A DNA stretch of 64,000 nt from Cristatella mucedo (Eukaryota; Bryozoa; Phylactolaemata; Cristatellidae), in contig WPIO01000001.1 in assembly GCA_009760855.2 (NCBI GenBank), positions 24,197,001 to 24,261,000 of the forward strand, read 5' to 3'. The notes below the pieces were generated by a model. That model made no database searches. It saw nothing but the letters and a program-made list of their open reading frames with translations, and was not told where the DNA came from. Every line of letters begins with the position of its first letter. The stretch's first letter is position 1. Shown here one piece after another: positions 53,542 through 64,000 of this stretch. The translations under genes were made by a program, and so were the position numbers.

Positions 53542-54899
53542 GCTGCTCCCCTCCCCATAGAATTGTATAGCAAAATCTTATCTTTTTTCCTACGTTTGCG
53601 AGCGTGCAGTTTACTCTGTGAGCAGTAGCTGCGCAGCAAAGCTTCGGTGAGTTTGATCATTTCTCTTGGCCTGTGATACAAAATCTCTGTCTTCTTGCTA
53701 TTTTGTCCGGTATGTACAATCATACAACTATATATAGATAAATATCTATATGTGTATGTGTGTGAATATATACATTTATAAATATGGTACTTGTCAGTCA
53801 TCAAGTTTGATATGCATTTTTGTCACCCTATGCGTGACGAAAATCTCGCTTTAATCAAAGAAAATTATTTGTGAAGTTCAATGAATTTGAAGGGTTGACA
53901 GCTAAGATAATATTAGTGAGACACTAATCATTTCATTGATTCGAACCTGCTACTTTTAATTGGCAGCAAGAAAACTGTCCTCCGCAGACGTTGCCAAGAT
54001 CAGAATTGCCTTGAAAGGCCTCAAGCTATACTATTGTGCATCAAGTATTGGCGATAGTAGAGAGCGGGTAAGGAGAACTCGGATTGTGCAGCACAGCATG
54101 TGGGTATAGGCGCCAGCTGAACAATGGGCATTCGAGTAGTTGAACAGCTGAAGCAAGTCGCTAAAGGAAAAACCCGCAGTCGTCACAACTAAACATGCCT
54201 AGCAATTCTAAATGTTTGCGGGTCTTTTACGAAGTGACTTCAGCCGTATGTGGCTCGGAGTGGGTGTAGAGATACACCTGCTATAAGCAAATAACTTAAA
54301 AAATAAAAAATAAATAAATAAAATAAATCGAACCATGGATCTTTATAGTAGCGTGCGTCAGTTTCACAACACTTGGATTTACTAGGCAGATTGATGCAGT
54401 GAATTGGGAGCTTATTCAAAGTATATGCAAGCCTGGTCACGTGAGCATGGCCAAATTTTTAGTATATGCATCTAGAAATGAAAGCCGCTGGCGGTGATTA
54501 TATCTGGCGGTACCTTGACGCTCTACAATACAATGTTAAGGTGACTACAGTTGGCTAATACTCTGTAAGTCTTAATGGCCGACGGCGAATTATCTGACAT
54601 ATGTGAAAAAATGGAATTGTATCGCAACTTTGCAGTTTGTGCGATAAAACAAAACGTATTTTTACATTTCAATTGCTTGATTGTCTATTCTTTCGAGTAG
54701 AATAGGTGAAATGCTGATTCTTTATGTTTAGTTTTGCTTTTAGAGTAAGTACCTGATACCTTCGGGCAATTAACAGCAATTGCAGAAGGGGAGCTTTTGA
54801 AACATACGTCTCGAGAACTGTAGTCATCTGAGTGCGGTTTTACACTCACGTTCAGCACGCCGACATCGTTGTCATTCAGCTTCACTTGCATTCAAATTT
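53542..54899. other. No gene seen; A/T-rich tract
   Basis: An (AAAT)n-like tract is at 54,299-54,328. No clear AATAAA signal is close behind gene A. No other supportable feature. Confidence 0.35.
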
Positions 54900-55985
54900 T
54901 AGCTCAATTCCTAGTGGTTCGCCTAGGTTGTCTTCTAGAAGTACTTGATACTATTGATCAGCAAGTCCGTCTCGGGCACCTCTCTCTCTCTCTCTCATAT
55001 CAGCTGAGCGTCATCGGCACTGCATTGCAATGGCTTAGGTGTTATCTCGGTGGGAGACTCGAGGTTGTTGATGTCTAAGGGCAACAGTGATCCGATGACC
55101 CAATAAAGTAAGGCGTACCCCGGGGTTCTGTGCTCGGTCCGGTTCTTTTCCCAGCGTATACTCTTCTTCTTGCCTATGTGGTCGCCAAGCACAATCTAGG
55201 CTTTCCCTATTATGCCAATTACATGCAGCTGAACCTTTGCTTGGATCCCTGCCAGCCTTCCAGCACGTCAAACTCTCTCAAATCCCTAGCCGGTTGCATT
55301 GCTGACATCCGCACATGAATGACAGCCAGCTTTCTCAAATTAAATGACGATAAAACAAACGTAACAGTTACGGGCAAACCTAGCGCGACTAAGAAATTGA
55401 AAAGCTTGATGGACTTAGATTGGCTCCGTAAGCTCTGCAGCCAGGCTAGTCTGTTGTGATAGCAGCAATTGCCGCACTGGACTAGTTCTCGCCGACCTGC
55501 ACTGGCTCCTTATCAAGCAGCATATCGACTTCAAGGGTTTACTTACTCACTATTAGGTTTTTTCATTCTGTTTCCCGGCCTATCTTGTGAAACTACCAGC
55601 CCAATCAGGGTGAGATCGAAGCACCTACTCTTCTGACACATGGGTCACGTGGCTCTGAGCCTCGATCGATTCTCAAATTGTTTGGAGACTGTACCTACAG
55701 TTTGCATGCTCCCTGAGCCTGGAGCTCATTTCCGACTGAGGCCACGACATTTTCAGACTTGGTGAAATTTGAAAATCTGCTAAAAAGGCACCAGTTTCTC
55801 GCAGTATTTTCTTGGTTCTGTGAGATTATTTATTGTGTACTAATGAATGGTGACACTGTAGATATTATCACCAACAAATAGACATGCTTCCTTTGCAGCA
55901 TATTTAAAGTGCATAGAAAGAGATGTTGATCTCTTCGCTTCGTGTGTTATACAGATTCATGTCTTATTATTATTGTTGTTACTAT
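54900..55985 (+). mobile_element. Family A LINE, decayed, internally deleted
   Basis: RT from LDTIDQQV through GSVLGPVLF, then PYYANYMQLNLCLDP where the catalytic YADDTQ has become YANYMQ, then [13 protein letters not shown]. At about 55,425 it skips to CSQASLL (the NSAARLVC region) and runs to a diverged hairpin and TTATTATTATTG tail. A short (CT)n at 54,977 lies inside the RT. Inactive. Confidence 0.8.
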
Positions 55986-56337
55986 CTTTATAATTAACCA
56001 ATAGTCGTCAGGGTCGGCAGAAGTAACCCGCAGCTCTAGCTCTAACTCTCTTCCACCAATATGTAACCTCACTTTATGGCTGCCATTCAATGCCAGTGAA
56101 GCCATTCGGCACTTGGCAGTGCCACAAGTCCGGGAATGTCGTTTCACGAGAGCTTCACTGCCTGTGGGCTCGTTTCGCTGAGTCACATCTATTACACGTC
56201 ACTCCCGGAAGTACTAGTGACGGAAGACAATAGTGCGCCCTCTTGCCGCGTGACGGAAGGACGGGCTTTCTAGCTTTAATTGGTGCAGATGCTATCCCTT
56301 CTCATTCGGCTACACCAAAAATATTTTTGAATCAAAA
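55986..56337. other. No gene seen
   Basis: Unassigned. Confidence 0.3.
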
Positions 56338-57695
56338 TGTGCACATGCCTAACCTGCCTTGTAATGTATCTCCGTCAGTAACTCCACAAAGTCATAAAGA
56401 CCATGTGGGTGTTACGCAGGAGAGTTTTGTATAGCGCACTCACAGCCTAAGCGGCTTTCGGTACGCATTCGGTAGCCAACAGACTTCGTCTCACGCAACA
56501 AAGAGAAAGTGGGAAGCATAGCAGAGTTAGGAGAGCAGTTGAGGTAGTGAGTAGCATAGAAGTAGCAGTTCAGAACCGCTGAAAAAGATGTGCCATAGTC
56601 GGCAGTTGGAGAGTAGATGTCGTTGCGTAAGAATTGTGGAAGCGAGTTCCACAGTCTAGGACCTGCAGAGCTAAAGCTTCTGTCGCCAACTGTCTTTAAG
56701 CGGAGGAATGGGACAGCTAATTTATTGTCCACACAGGACCTGAGGGCGCGAACAGGCTGAAACTGATTCAGCAGTTCAGCTAGGTATGAAGGAGCCGAGC
56801 CGTGGCGGGCCTTGTGGGTCAGCGTAAGAACTTTGCTCTGTATCCTTTGCTCAACCGGCAACCATTCTAGCTCTTTCAGCAAAGGAGACACGTGCTCAAA
56901 CCGCTGGGACTTGAAGACCAGCCTTGCAGCCATATTCATAGTCCGCTGTAGTGGCATAATAGCTTTCTTTGGTAGCCCAGCCAAAAGGGAATTACAATAA
57001 TCAAGCCGAGACAGAACTAAAGAGCTAGTTAAATTTTTTACAAGCCACTGTGGGAGACAGCTTCTAATCTTGGATAGGGATCGGATGTGATGGCTAGCTG
57101 TAGAGGCAGTCTTCTGAATGAAGCTTTTGAAATTGAGGCAGCTGTCGAACACGACACCTAGATTACGAGCACGTGGTGAAGGTCGCACAATAGCATCACC
57201 TATTACAACAGCAAAGCCTTTTAATGCAGCCACACGCTTAGGGTGTCCTATGAGAAGCAGTTCGGTTTTATCGTCATTTAATTTCAGGAAGTTTTCCGAC
57301 ATCCAGGATCGAATATCGGCAAGGCAAGCATTCAGTTTCTCAGTTGCTGCAGCAGATTCCGACGGTTTAAATGACAAATACAACTGAGTATCGTCAGCAT
57401 AGAAGTGATATCCTATTCCATGGGCCTTAATCACTTTTCCCAGGGGTTGCGTATAAATGGAGAACAGCAAGGGACCAAGTACAGACCCTTGAGGGACTCC
57501 ACAGGTGACCCTTCTCATGTCTGAGACCTGACCCCCACACGACACGGATTGAACACGATCAGACAAGTAGGATTTAAACCACGCCAGTGCTTCGTCTGCC
57601 AGACCGATCGTTGTTCTCAATCTTTCAAGCAGAACTTCGTGATCAATGGTGTCGAAGGCAGCAGACAGATCTAGCAGAGCTAAGGCAGTGTGTCC
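56338..57695 (-). mobile_element. Family B LINE, 5'-truncated, intact RT frame
   Basis: Best preserved family B copy. The 3' end is GGAGTTACTGACGGAGATAC with almost no tail repeat left. The 5' end falls inside the RT at about 57,690, where the frame runs on by chance into unrelated flank. Confidence 0.9.
56412..57690 (-). CDS. Partial reverse transcriptase of family B (CR1/L2-like)
   Basis: About 425 uninterrupted codons: [17 protein letters not shown] (finger/palm, first catalytic Asp in AFD), [30 protein letters not shown] (catalytic YADD intact), [26 protein letters not shown], then thumb and C-terminal sequence [46 protein letters not shown] and [14 protein letters not shown], ending in a stop after IQNSPA. 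All RT motifs from the AFD box onward are present. The N-terminal RT region, endonuclease and any ORF1 are missing, so the copy is not autonomous. Motif spacing places it in the CR1/L2 part of the Jockey superfamily. Confidence 0.85.
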
Positions 57696-58589
57696 TTGTG
57701 GGTCCAAATTAGGCTTCCAAATATTTTCTTTCCTCATTTTGCAGACATTAAGGAAAAGACCGATACACGCACACCAGTTAGTATCTAATTCTGTAACTGT
57801 TCCAGTACTTGCTGATAGAGTCCCCTTTTGTCGTATCAATAATTGCTCCAGATATTAAACGGCTAATCTAAAAATGTAATCCACTGGGGACTTGCTGACG
57901 TCTTGATGTTCAGCAATGCGTTAAATCCCTCCTTTGAAAAATGATAAGATGACAAATAATTAGCTAATGCTTTTAGGAAATTAAAGTTATCAACATTATT
58001 CTCCATTCCCGTAAATAGACCTTGCTGGTTCACTCAACCTCCAATACAAAACGTATTCTTCAATACAGAATCGGGAAGTTCATCTAGGTAGAAGTATCTG
58101 CTGTTAGCCAAATCTCTTCAGCTTAGACCTAGTACAGAACCAATCAGCACAGAACTCCCATGGGACTACTAATACATTGCCGTTGCGGTTTTTGGGAGTA
58201 TTTTTGAAAATCTTCTATACAAAGTTCGCGAGCATGCTCAAAATCTTGTATTAAAGAGGAGCAATCTGCTGCAATGTTTGGAAAGTATGCTATCTGAATC
58301 GGGAGTGGCATTAGAGTATCATCGTGCGTGTTTTTGTATTTGTCATATCTTGGCATGCATGTGCTCAAGTCAGTGTCACCTTCAAATGCATTAGCCTTCT
58401 GTTATGAAACCTAGACTTTTATAACTTGACACGGGATGGCAGTTTCTTCAAGTCGGCAGATTTGTCCAGTCTCCATTCATGACCCGGTCAATGTGAAACC
58501 ACTGCGAGTCTCTGAAGTTGGCTTTTTTTTCTTATTCTGCCTTATCTTCTGCACAATCAGACAGACAGTGGTACACATAGCTAGCTTGC
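57696..58589. other. No gene seen
   Basis: Unassigned flank. Confidence 0.3.
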
Positions 58590-58760
58590 TCTATCAAGCT
58601 GCCGGCCCAGGCGATATGAGGAGTACTGCTGTTAATCAGGCCAGAACCGCCACTTGTAGCATAGGTCTGCAGCTGATGACCGGACGACCTGCAGTAGCTG
58701 CCCACTTTTGTCGAGTTAAGTGTAAGCCAAGTCTCTTCAGAGCTGTTTCACTGCATCGGC
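58590..58760 (+). repeat. Dispersed repeat F, copy 2
   Basis: Aligns with 45,415-45,580 (GGTCTGCAGCTGATGACCGGACGACC). Confidence 0.5.
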
Positions 58761-59229
58761 CAATTTTGAGCAAAGTTACGCACACATAGACCTCTCATAC
58801 AGTGAGAGTGTACGATGCCTCTTTAACTCTGGTAACTTGCTAAAATTAAATATGCTCAGCGCCTAATTTTTTAATCTGAAAACAAGCAGTTCCCGGTAAA
58901 CCGGAAAAAGAGCGAAGAAAATCATTTTAAGGGGTGCTGTTTCGAATATCTATTCATAATTAGAGTATTTATTAAAGAAAATAAATATGTAGCATAACTC
59001 ACATATCAGATACGTTATGTTAGCTTTTAAATATATTTCTTTAAATGGTATAATTATGTAGACAGAGTTAATATAGCATAATAATGTGAGCCTATTTTTT
59101 AATTACATGCTCGGGTTTCGTGCTTTTCCTTGACGGAGTCTTCCACTAGGACGGTTCCTTCCGGGGTAGGTTGTTGATGACGCGAGCACAAACATTCAGG
59201 TCCGACAAATAACTGCGAGGCACTGGGAT
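58761..59229. other. AT-rich, no gene seen
   Basis: Very AT-rich between 58,930 and 59,110. No supportable feature. Confidence 0.3.
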
Positions 59230-61335
59230 GCACTGCGATACAGCTGCCATTTTCACAATAAATATTACAACACTGGTTTTTATTCCAAATTATGCAGAAT
59301 GGTGTTGCAGATTTACCCGCTAAATTTCATGCAACTGCGCTTGCACGTTCTCGTGCTGTGGCCTCAAATAGCCCCGGTCAGCTAGCCTACGTACACATTC
59401 GAACGGTTATAAAGTTGCAATTCCGAAAAAAACTTCTTGCGATTGCGGTTTTGATTTCAAATTATCGAGAACAGCGTGCTACGTTTATCTCACTAAATTT
59501 CATGGCCTTTGCGCGTTCTCGTGCTATGGCCTCCGATGGCCGGGCCCAATTGGCAGCCAAAAGAATTGAATTGGAATAAATAAAGCTTCCATTTCCACAA
59601 AAGCTTCGCAAAACTGCGGTTTTGATTCCACATTATAGACAACAGTTACCCGCGTTTCCAGATTTTATGCAATTGTGCTTTTTGGGTTTTCATGCCCAGG
59701 CATCCGATAGCCCGGCCCTAGTTCAGCCCAAAACATTAGAACGGAAATATTATTGCCATCTCGCCAAATTTCATGCGATTTCGTTTGCACGTTGTCTTGC
59801 AATAGCCTTCAATGGTTCCGGCCAGCCAGCCTCCCTATATAAGCAAACTGAGATATAACTGCCATTTACACGATAGGCGTTTCACAGCTGCGGTTTTCAT
59901 TCCACATTATAGAAAGCAGTATTACTGGTTTTCCAACGAAATTTATCGCGTGGGCTTTCTCATGCTATGGCTTCCGATGGTCCTGGCCAGCCGGCCTCCC
60001 CACATATTCCAACTGCGATACAGCTGCAACTTCTACAAAGTTTTGAGCAACTTCGCTTTTGATTGCCTAAGTTACAGAAAACAGTGTTTCGGGCTTACCC
60101 ACAAAATTTTTCGCCGTTGAGCTTGCTCGTTCTCACGAAATGGCCTCCAATGGCCCGGGCCACCCAGCCTCACTACATAGTCGAACTGCGATACAGTTGT
60201 AATTACCCCACTATGCGCTGCGCAGCTGCGATTTTGATACCACTTTCCAGAAAACCCTGTTCCGAGTTTTCATCTCATTCTATAACAATAATAATAATAA
60301 TAATACACTTGATAAAGCGCCCTCAGAGAACTCAATCTCTCTCTAGGTGCTTTACATTTGCTGCAAAGGGAAATGCAATTGAATGGTGAGTAAAATCATA
60401 CTTGACAAACAAACAAAATGAATAACATGGTTAGGGATGACGTGCACAGGGTCAGTATGCAAATGTAGTTAGTGGCAGCATGCACAGTGTCAGCACGCAT
60501 AAGCACATGAAAAACGAATCACAGGGACCCACTAAATGCTGTCCTAAATAGGTTTGTTTTTAAATTCTTTGTAAATATGGTCAGGTCAGGGGATGTTCTG
60601 ACGCAGGTCGGGAGTTCCAGGCTTTGGGAGCAATGGCCTTTAATGGCCCGGACCAGCCAGCCTCCCTACATATTCAGACTGAAATGCAGCTGCCATTTCC
60701 ACAATATTTATCACGCAATTGGTTTTTTATTTCACTGCATTGAACTGGTGGTACGGGTTCACCCTCAAAATTTCGCACAATTGTGCATCCGTGTTCTAAC
60801 GCAATGGCCTCCGATGGTCCGGGCCGCCGTGCAATTTCGTGCTGCGATTCAACTGCCATTTCTATAATAGTGTTTGTGCAGCGTCGGTTTTGATTCCCGC
60901 AATATAGAAAGCAGTGTTCTAAGTTAATATACCAGCTTTATTGGCAAAGAGCTTTCTCGTGCTATGGCTTCCAATGGCCGTATACACCAGCCTCCACACG
61001 TAATCAAACTGCGATACAGCTGCCATTTTCAAAATAAGTATCGAGGAAATGCGGTTTTTATTTCATGCTATAGTAAACAGTTCACGGTTTTTACCAGTCA
61101 AATTTTACGCGATAGCTCTTGCCCGTTCTCATGCAAAGGCCTCAAATGGCTCGGCCCGCTCTGCATTTTTGAACTTCAATGCAGCTGCTATTACAACGAT
61201 AGGCGTCGTAAAACTGCGGTTTTGATTACTTATTATAGAAAAAAAATTCTTCCGGATTTACCCGCCAAGTTGTGTGCGATTACGCCAGGTTGTTGTATTG
61301 CTATGGCCTCTGACGATCCTGGACATTGGAAGCCA
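59230..61335 (+). repeat. Satellite array, forward orientation, ~170 bp monomer
   Basis: About eleven diverged monomers. Each has, in order, GCGATACAGCTGCCATTT, an AAACTGCGGTTTTGATTCC block, a GTTTACCCGCCAAATTTCATGC block, TTCTCGTGCTATGGCCTC and a GC-rich GGCCCGGGCCAGCC step. Anchor positions (59,234; 59,404; 59,574; 59,846; 60,014; 60,188; 60,679; 60,843; 61,010; 61,178) give steps of mostly 164-174 bp. One unit near 59,741 is shortened, and one is split by a LINE. The frames seen across it are artefacts. Confidence 0.85.
60288..60632 (-). mobile_element. Family A 3' end inserted into a satellite monomer
   Basis: Minus-strand tail, hairpin (ctctctctaggtgc variant), 3' UTR and start of the C-terminal region, truncated near 60,632. 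The satellite unit resumes at once with AATGGCCTTTAATGG, so the insertion site is defined almost to the base. Confidence 0.85.
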
Positions 61336-61339
61336 TAGT

Positions 61340-62060
61340 ATTGGAACATGCCTACCCATTGTCATGAAATTATGCGGGTAAATCCAAAACACTTGTATCT
61401 ATAACGTCGCGTCAAAGCCGTAGTTTTTTACATCACATTGTCGAAATGACAGCTCTATCGCAGTTTGAATATTTAGGGAGGCTGGTTGGTCCGGGTCATC
61501 TGAGGCCATAACACGAGAGCACCCATAGTTAATTGCACGAAATTTTGATAGTAAACCCAAAGCACGGTTTTCTGCAACGTGGAATCAAAACCGCAGTTCC
61601 TCAAAGACTATTGTGGAAATTGCAGCTGTTTCGCAGTTTGACTACGTATTGAGGCTCGCTGGCCCAAACCATATGAGGCCAAAAACAAGAGTGCACATGG
61701 GAAATTGCATGACATTTTTTGGGTCAACCCGGAACAGCGTTTTCTATACTACGGTGAAAATTGCAGCTGTATCGCCGATGGAATATGTAGGGAGGCTGGC
61801 TGGTCCGTGCAATAAGAGACCATAGAATAAAAGCGCTCACACGCTATGCAATGAAATTTGATTGGCAAACCCGGGACATGATTTTCTGTAAAGTGGTATC
61901 AAAAACCGCAGCTGCGAAATGCTTATCCAGGAAATAGATGGCAGCTCGATTGTATGGGGAGGCTGGCTGGCCCGGGCCTAAGGAGGCCATTGCATAAGAA
62001 CGCCCGTGCTCTACGCTATGAAACGTGGTTAGTAAACCCGGAACACTGGTTTCTATAATG
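61340..62060 (-). repeat. Satellite array, inverted orientation
   Basis: The same monomer read on the minus strand. Anchors (reverse complement of the GCAGCTGCCATTT block) lie near 61,447, 61,618, 61,757 and 61,938. The strand switch is at 61,325-61,345, where CTATGGCC...GGAAGCCATAG forms an imperfect palindrome. Confidence 0.8.
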
Positions 62061-62082
62061 TGGAATAAAAACCAGTTTTACG

Positions 62083-62292
62083 ATGCCTTCTTCATCTGCT
62101 TTCTACTTCCTCTTCCTCATCTGCTTCCTACTTCCTCTTCTTCCTCTGCTTCCTGCTTCCTCTGCTTCCTACTTCCTCTGCTTCCTGCTTCCTCTGCTTC
62201 CTGCTTCCTCTTCTTCCTGCTTCCTCTGCTTCCTCTGCTTCCTGCTTCCTCTGCTTCCTGCTTCCTCTGCTTCCTCTGCTTCCTGCTTCTTC
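62083..62292. repeat. Minisatellite of TTCCTCTGC units
   Basis: About 20 units of TTCC(T/)CTGC and TTCCTGC type (CTGCTTCCT). Long Leu/Pro/Ser-rich or Glu/Gln/Lys-rich frames here are by-products. Confidence 0.9.
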
Positions 62293-62679
62293 TGTGTAAT
62301 TTGGTTGCCGTCGCGTACTGCACAGAAAGCCAGCCGACGAGAAACACCACCAGTTAATTCCACTACGCACGAAGCCGGGGGAAGCACTACTGCCGTCACG
62401 CAGACGTGAATGCTCATCGGTGCTCCTGCTGTCTATGGTGCAGGACCGCGGCGCTCTGATTGGTTAGCGTTGTTGCTAATCCCAAACAGTAGGAACGCTG
62501 CGCTCCGATTGGCTAGTCTAGGTCAGGTGGGCCCGCCTAGTACAGCTAAACAACATTTAGGCGAAGCCCTGACGTAGGCTGGGGTATGCATTATCACATC
62601 TCGATCTCAACACTTACCAGTTCGAGTGTCACAGCCCACTCGTACAACGATCAGGGGCAGTGCCATCATGTAAACGAAA
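62293..62679. promoter_or_regulatory. Spacer with paired inverted CCAAT motifs
   Basis: Two nearly identical blocks, GCGCTCTGATTGGTTAGC and GCGCTCCGATTGGCTAG (near 62,452 and 62,499), each contain ATTGG, the reverse of CCAAT. A TGACGTAG (CRE-like) string follows at 62,570. Promoter-like but unproven; no gene is assigned. Confidence 0.25.
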
Positions 62680-62683
62680 CCAC

Positions 62684-62850
62684 ATTCTGCTTCCACTGCG
62701 TCCTGCTTCCACTGCGTCCTGCTTCCCGTGCGTCCTGCTTCCACTGCGTCCTGCTTCCCGTGCGTCCTGCTTCCTCTGCGTCCTGCTTCCCGTGCGTCCT
62801 GCTTCCACTGCGTCCTGCTTCCTCCGTTTCCTCCGCTTCCGCTGCTTCCG
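62684..62850. repeat. Minisatellite of CTGCTTCCNNTGCGTC units
   Basis: About nine units of 16-18 bp, alternating CTGCTTCCACTGCGTC and CTGCTTCCCGTGCGTC. The CTGCTTCC core is shared with the minisatellite at 62.1-62.3 kb. Confidence 0.9.
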
Positions 62851-62859
62851 AAATCGCTT

Positions 62860-63145
62860 TAAATTTGGTGGGTTAAACTGGACCATGGCTTGCTATACTT
62901 TGAAATCAAAATCGCAATTGCACGAAGCTTTTTGTTGAAATGGCTGCTGTGTCGCCGTTCGAATGTGTAAATAGGCTGGTTGACTCGGGTCATTTGAGAC
63001 CTTAGCACGAGACAGCGAAGGCGGAATTGCATGAAATTTAGTGGGTAAACTCGCAACTCCATTTTGCATAATTTGAAACCAAAACTGCAGTGTTCCGACG
63101 TTTATTGTTGAAATTGCAGTTGTATCGCAGTTATTCGTGGGACTC
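62860..63145 (-). repeat. Satellite remnant, inverted orientation
   Basis: Two more inverted monomers (anchors near 62,944 and 63,112), separated from the main inverted array by the minisatellite block. Confidence 0.7.
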
Positions 63146-63552
63146 CAAAAACTCTACAGTTGCAAATTAGGCATTGGATTTGCACGTCGACCTCTTGGCT
63201 GTCTTTCAATGTATATGAATTCCTAGTAGTTTGATCAATGGTGTCACTAGAGGAGAGCAGTCGTGGGCGAATTCGATGGCAGCAGCAGGAAAATCCGCTA
63301 TAGGAACGAAGCTCAGAGCTAATAATATTTTGACTTGCATTCGCAGATTTTCGTCATCGCGGTATTCTGTTGCAAGATTTAAATCTTAAACCATACTCCA
63401 AAAATTCTGTAAGAGATTAAACAAGCATTGAACTAGCTTCGGCCCAGGACGATGGCTGAACAGGCATTGTGACTGTAGTTCTGACTATTGTTATTGTTTC
63501 TCAAAATCTGACAAGATGTTTGCCGCATTCAGTGCTTACATTGTTAACGAAT
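63146..63552. other. No gene seen
   Basis: Unassigned. Confidence 0.3.
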
Positions 63553-63712
63553 GACGGTAAGAGGTAAGGTGCTGGCTCTTCACGACCGAGGTCGTGGGTC
63601 GAATTCTACAGTTGACAATCACTTATTGCCAACTTCAAACGGTTGTGACAGCCGTTAATGCTAATCTGCCGCCATACAAATGAGGCTGTTACGTCGGCTA
63701 ATATTTTTTCAA
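63553..63712 (+). mobile_element. SINE I copy
   Basis: GGTAAGGTGCTGGCTCTTCACGA, B-box-like GGGTCGAATTCTACAG, TTATTGCCAACTTCAAACGG, CAGCCGTTAATGC, GCCGCCATACAAATGAGGC and a GGCTAATATTTTTT end. Confidence 0.75.
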
Positions 63713-64000
63713 TAGGAGGAAAGTGGACGTACTATTATTACTTCCAAGACAGCCGTACAACGCAATATGTGTTTTTGTATGATAGTAGTTGATTTTAAAG
63801 ACAAGCCGATTAAATCATGTACATAAAAAAATTATAGTTTCGCGCATTTGTCATGCGCGATATTGTCGAGGTTGCTAGCAATTCGTGCTTTCGTCGTTGC
63901 GCTTTTGTCTTGTCCGCTTTTGTCGGAGTGTCCGAGTCAATCTACCGCAATCCACTGGATTTAACCGCAAACCAAAAAATCTAATGCGATAATAATAATA
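63713..64000. other. Unassigned; probable LINE tail at window edge
   Basis: The window ends in GATAATAATAATA, the usual start of a minus-strand family A tail, so another copy probably continues beyond it. Confidence 0.35.

Noticed and set aside
59292-61338. Series of 78-124 codon frames
   Set aside because: They follow the satellite period rather than any conserved protein, and their lengths and frames change from monomer to monomer.
62025-62417. Long Leu/Pro/Ser-rich and Glu/Gln/Lys-rich frames
   Set aside because: Produced by the CTGCTTCCT minisatellite; open in several frames on both strands, as expected for a short repeat without stop codons.

Overview
This window looks like repeat-dense nuclear DNA of an animal, most likely an invertebrate. 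The phylum cannot be fixed from the sequence. The evidence is the large number of CR1/L2-like non-LTR retrotransposon (LINE) copies, tRNA-derived SINEs, hAT-type MITEs, a Ty3-like LTR fragment, a satellite with a period near 170 bp, and GT-AG introns. There are no prokaryotic operons, rRNAs or CRISPR arrays. I found no long, clearly recognisable housekeeping gene.

Two LINE families dominate. Family A ends in a conserved 3' hairpin (GCGCCTAGAAAGAGATTAAG...TCTGAGGGCGC) and an (ATT)n tail. Family B ends in a different 3' UTR and an ACATT/ACAT tail. Most copies are 5'-truncated and decayed. Near-complete but degenerate copies, with endonuclease and reverse transcriptase regions, lie at about 3.7-6.05 kb (A), 19.95-22.56 kb (B) and 40.0-42.56 kb (A). 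The best preserved frames are the family B RT at 56.4-57.7 kb and the family A RT C-terminus at 27.5-28.1 kb. Two SINE families are present. SINE II carries the 3' hairpin and tail of family A, so it probably uses the family A machinery. Nested insertions give a local chronology at 16.7-19.5 kb and 19.95-22.56 kb.

Layout: 0-10.5 kb is a mosaic of family A pieces and SINEs. 10.5-14 kb is GC-richer and holds an unclassified repeat (family D, also at 38 kb). 14.2-16.6 kb has two successive family B copies. 16.7-19.5 kb has a family A copy split by a 1.5 kb gag-bearing LTR-type element, then a SINE split by an hAT-type MITE. 20-23.8 kb has a long family B copy and a pogo/Tigger-like transposase remnant. 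24-31.6 kb is more LINE and SINE debris. 31.6-33.7 kb is GC-rich and holds a small two-exon gene (gene B) and an LTR fragment. 34-44 kb is LINEs, a second MITE and repeats. 44-51.5 kb is mostly unassigned. 51.5-53.6 kb is gene-like. 54.9-57.7 kb is LINEs. 59.2-63.15 kb is a satellite that switches strand in the middle and contains two short minisatellites.

The most interesting result is a pair of probable host genes: gene A (52,903-53,541, +) and gene B (32,027-32,760, -). Neither stands out as a single open frame, but both read as the same structure: a TATA box about 90 bp upstream of ATG, a 13-codon first exon encoding half a signal peptide, a GTACGT donor, a short phase-0 intron, and a second exon beginning with Val and encoding a Ser/Thr/Pro-rich secreted protein with two cysteines, three N-glycosylation sequons and a basic C-terminus. 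A third candidate (gene C, 52,191-52,674) has the same 13-codon exon plus GTACGT just upstream of gene A. I do not recognise this family. All gene models here are inferences from sequence and need transcript evidence.
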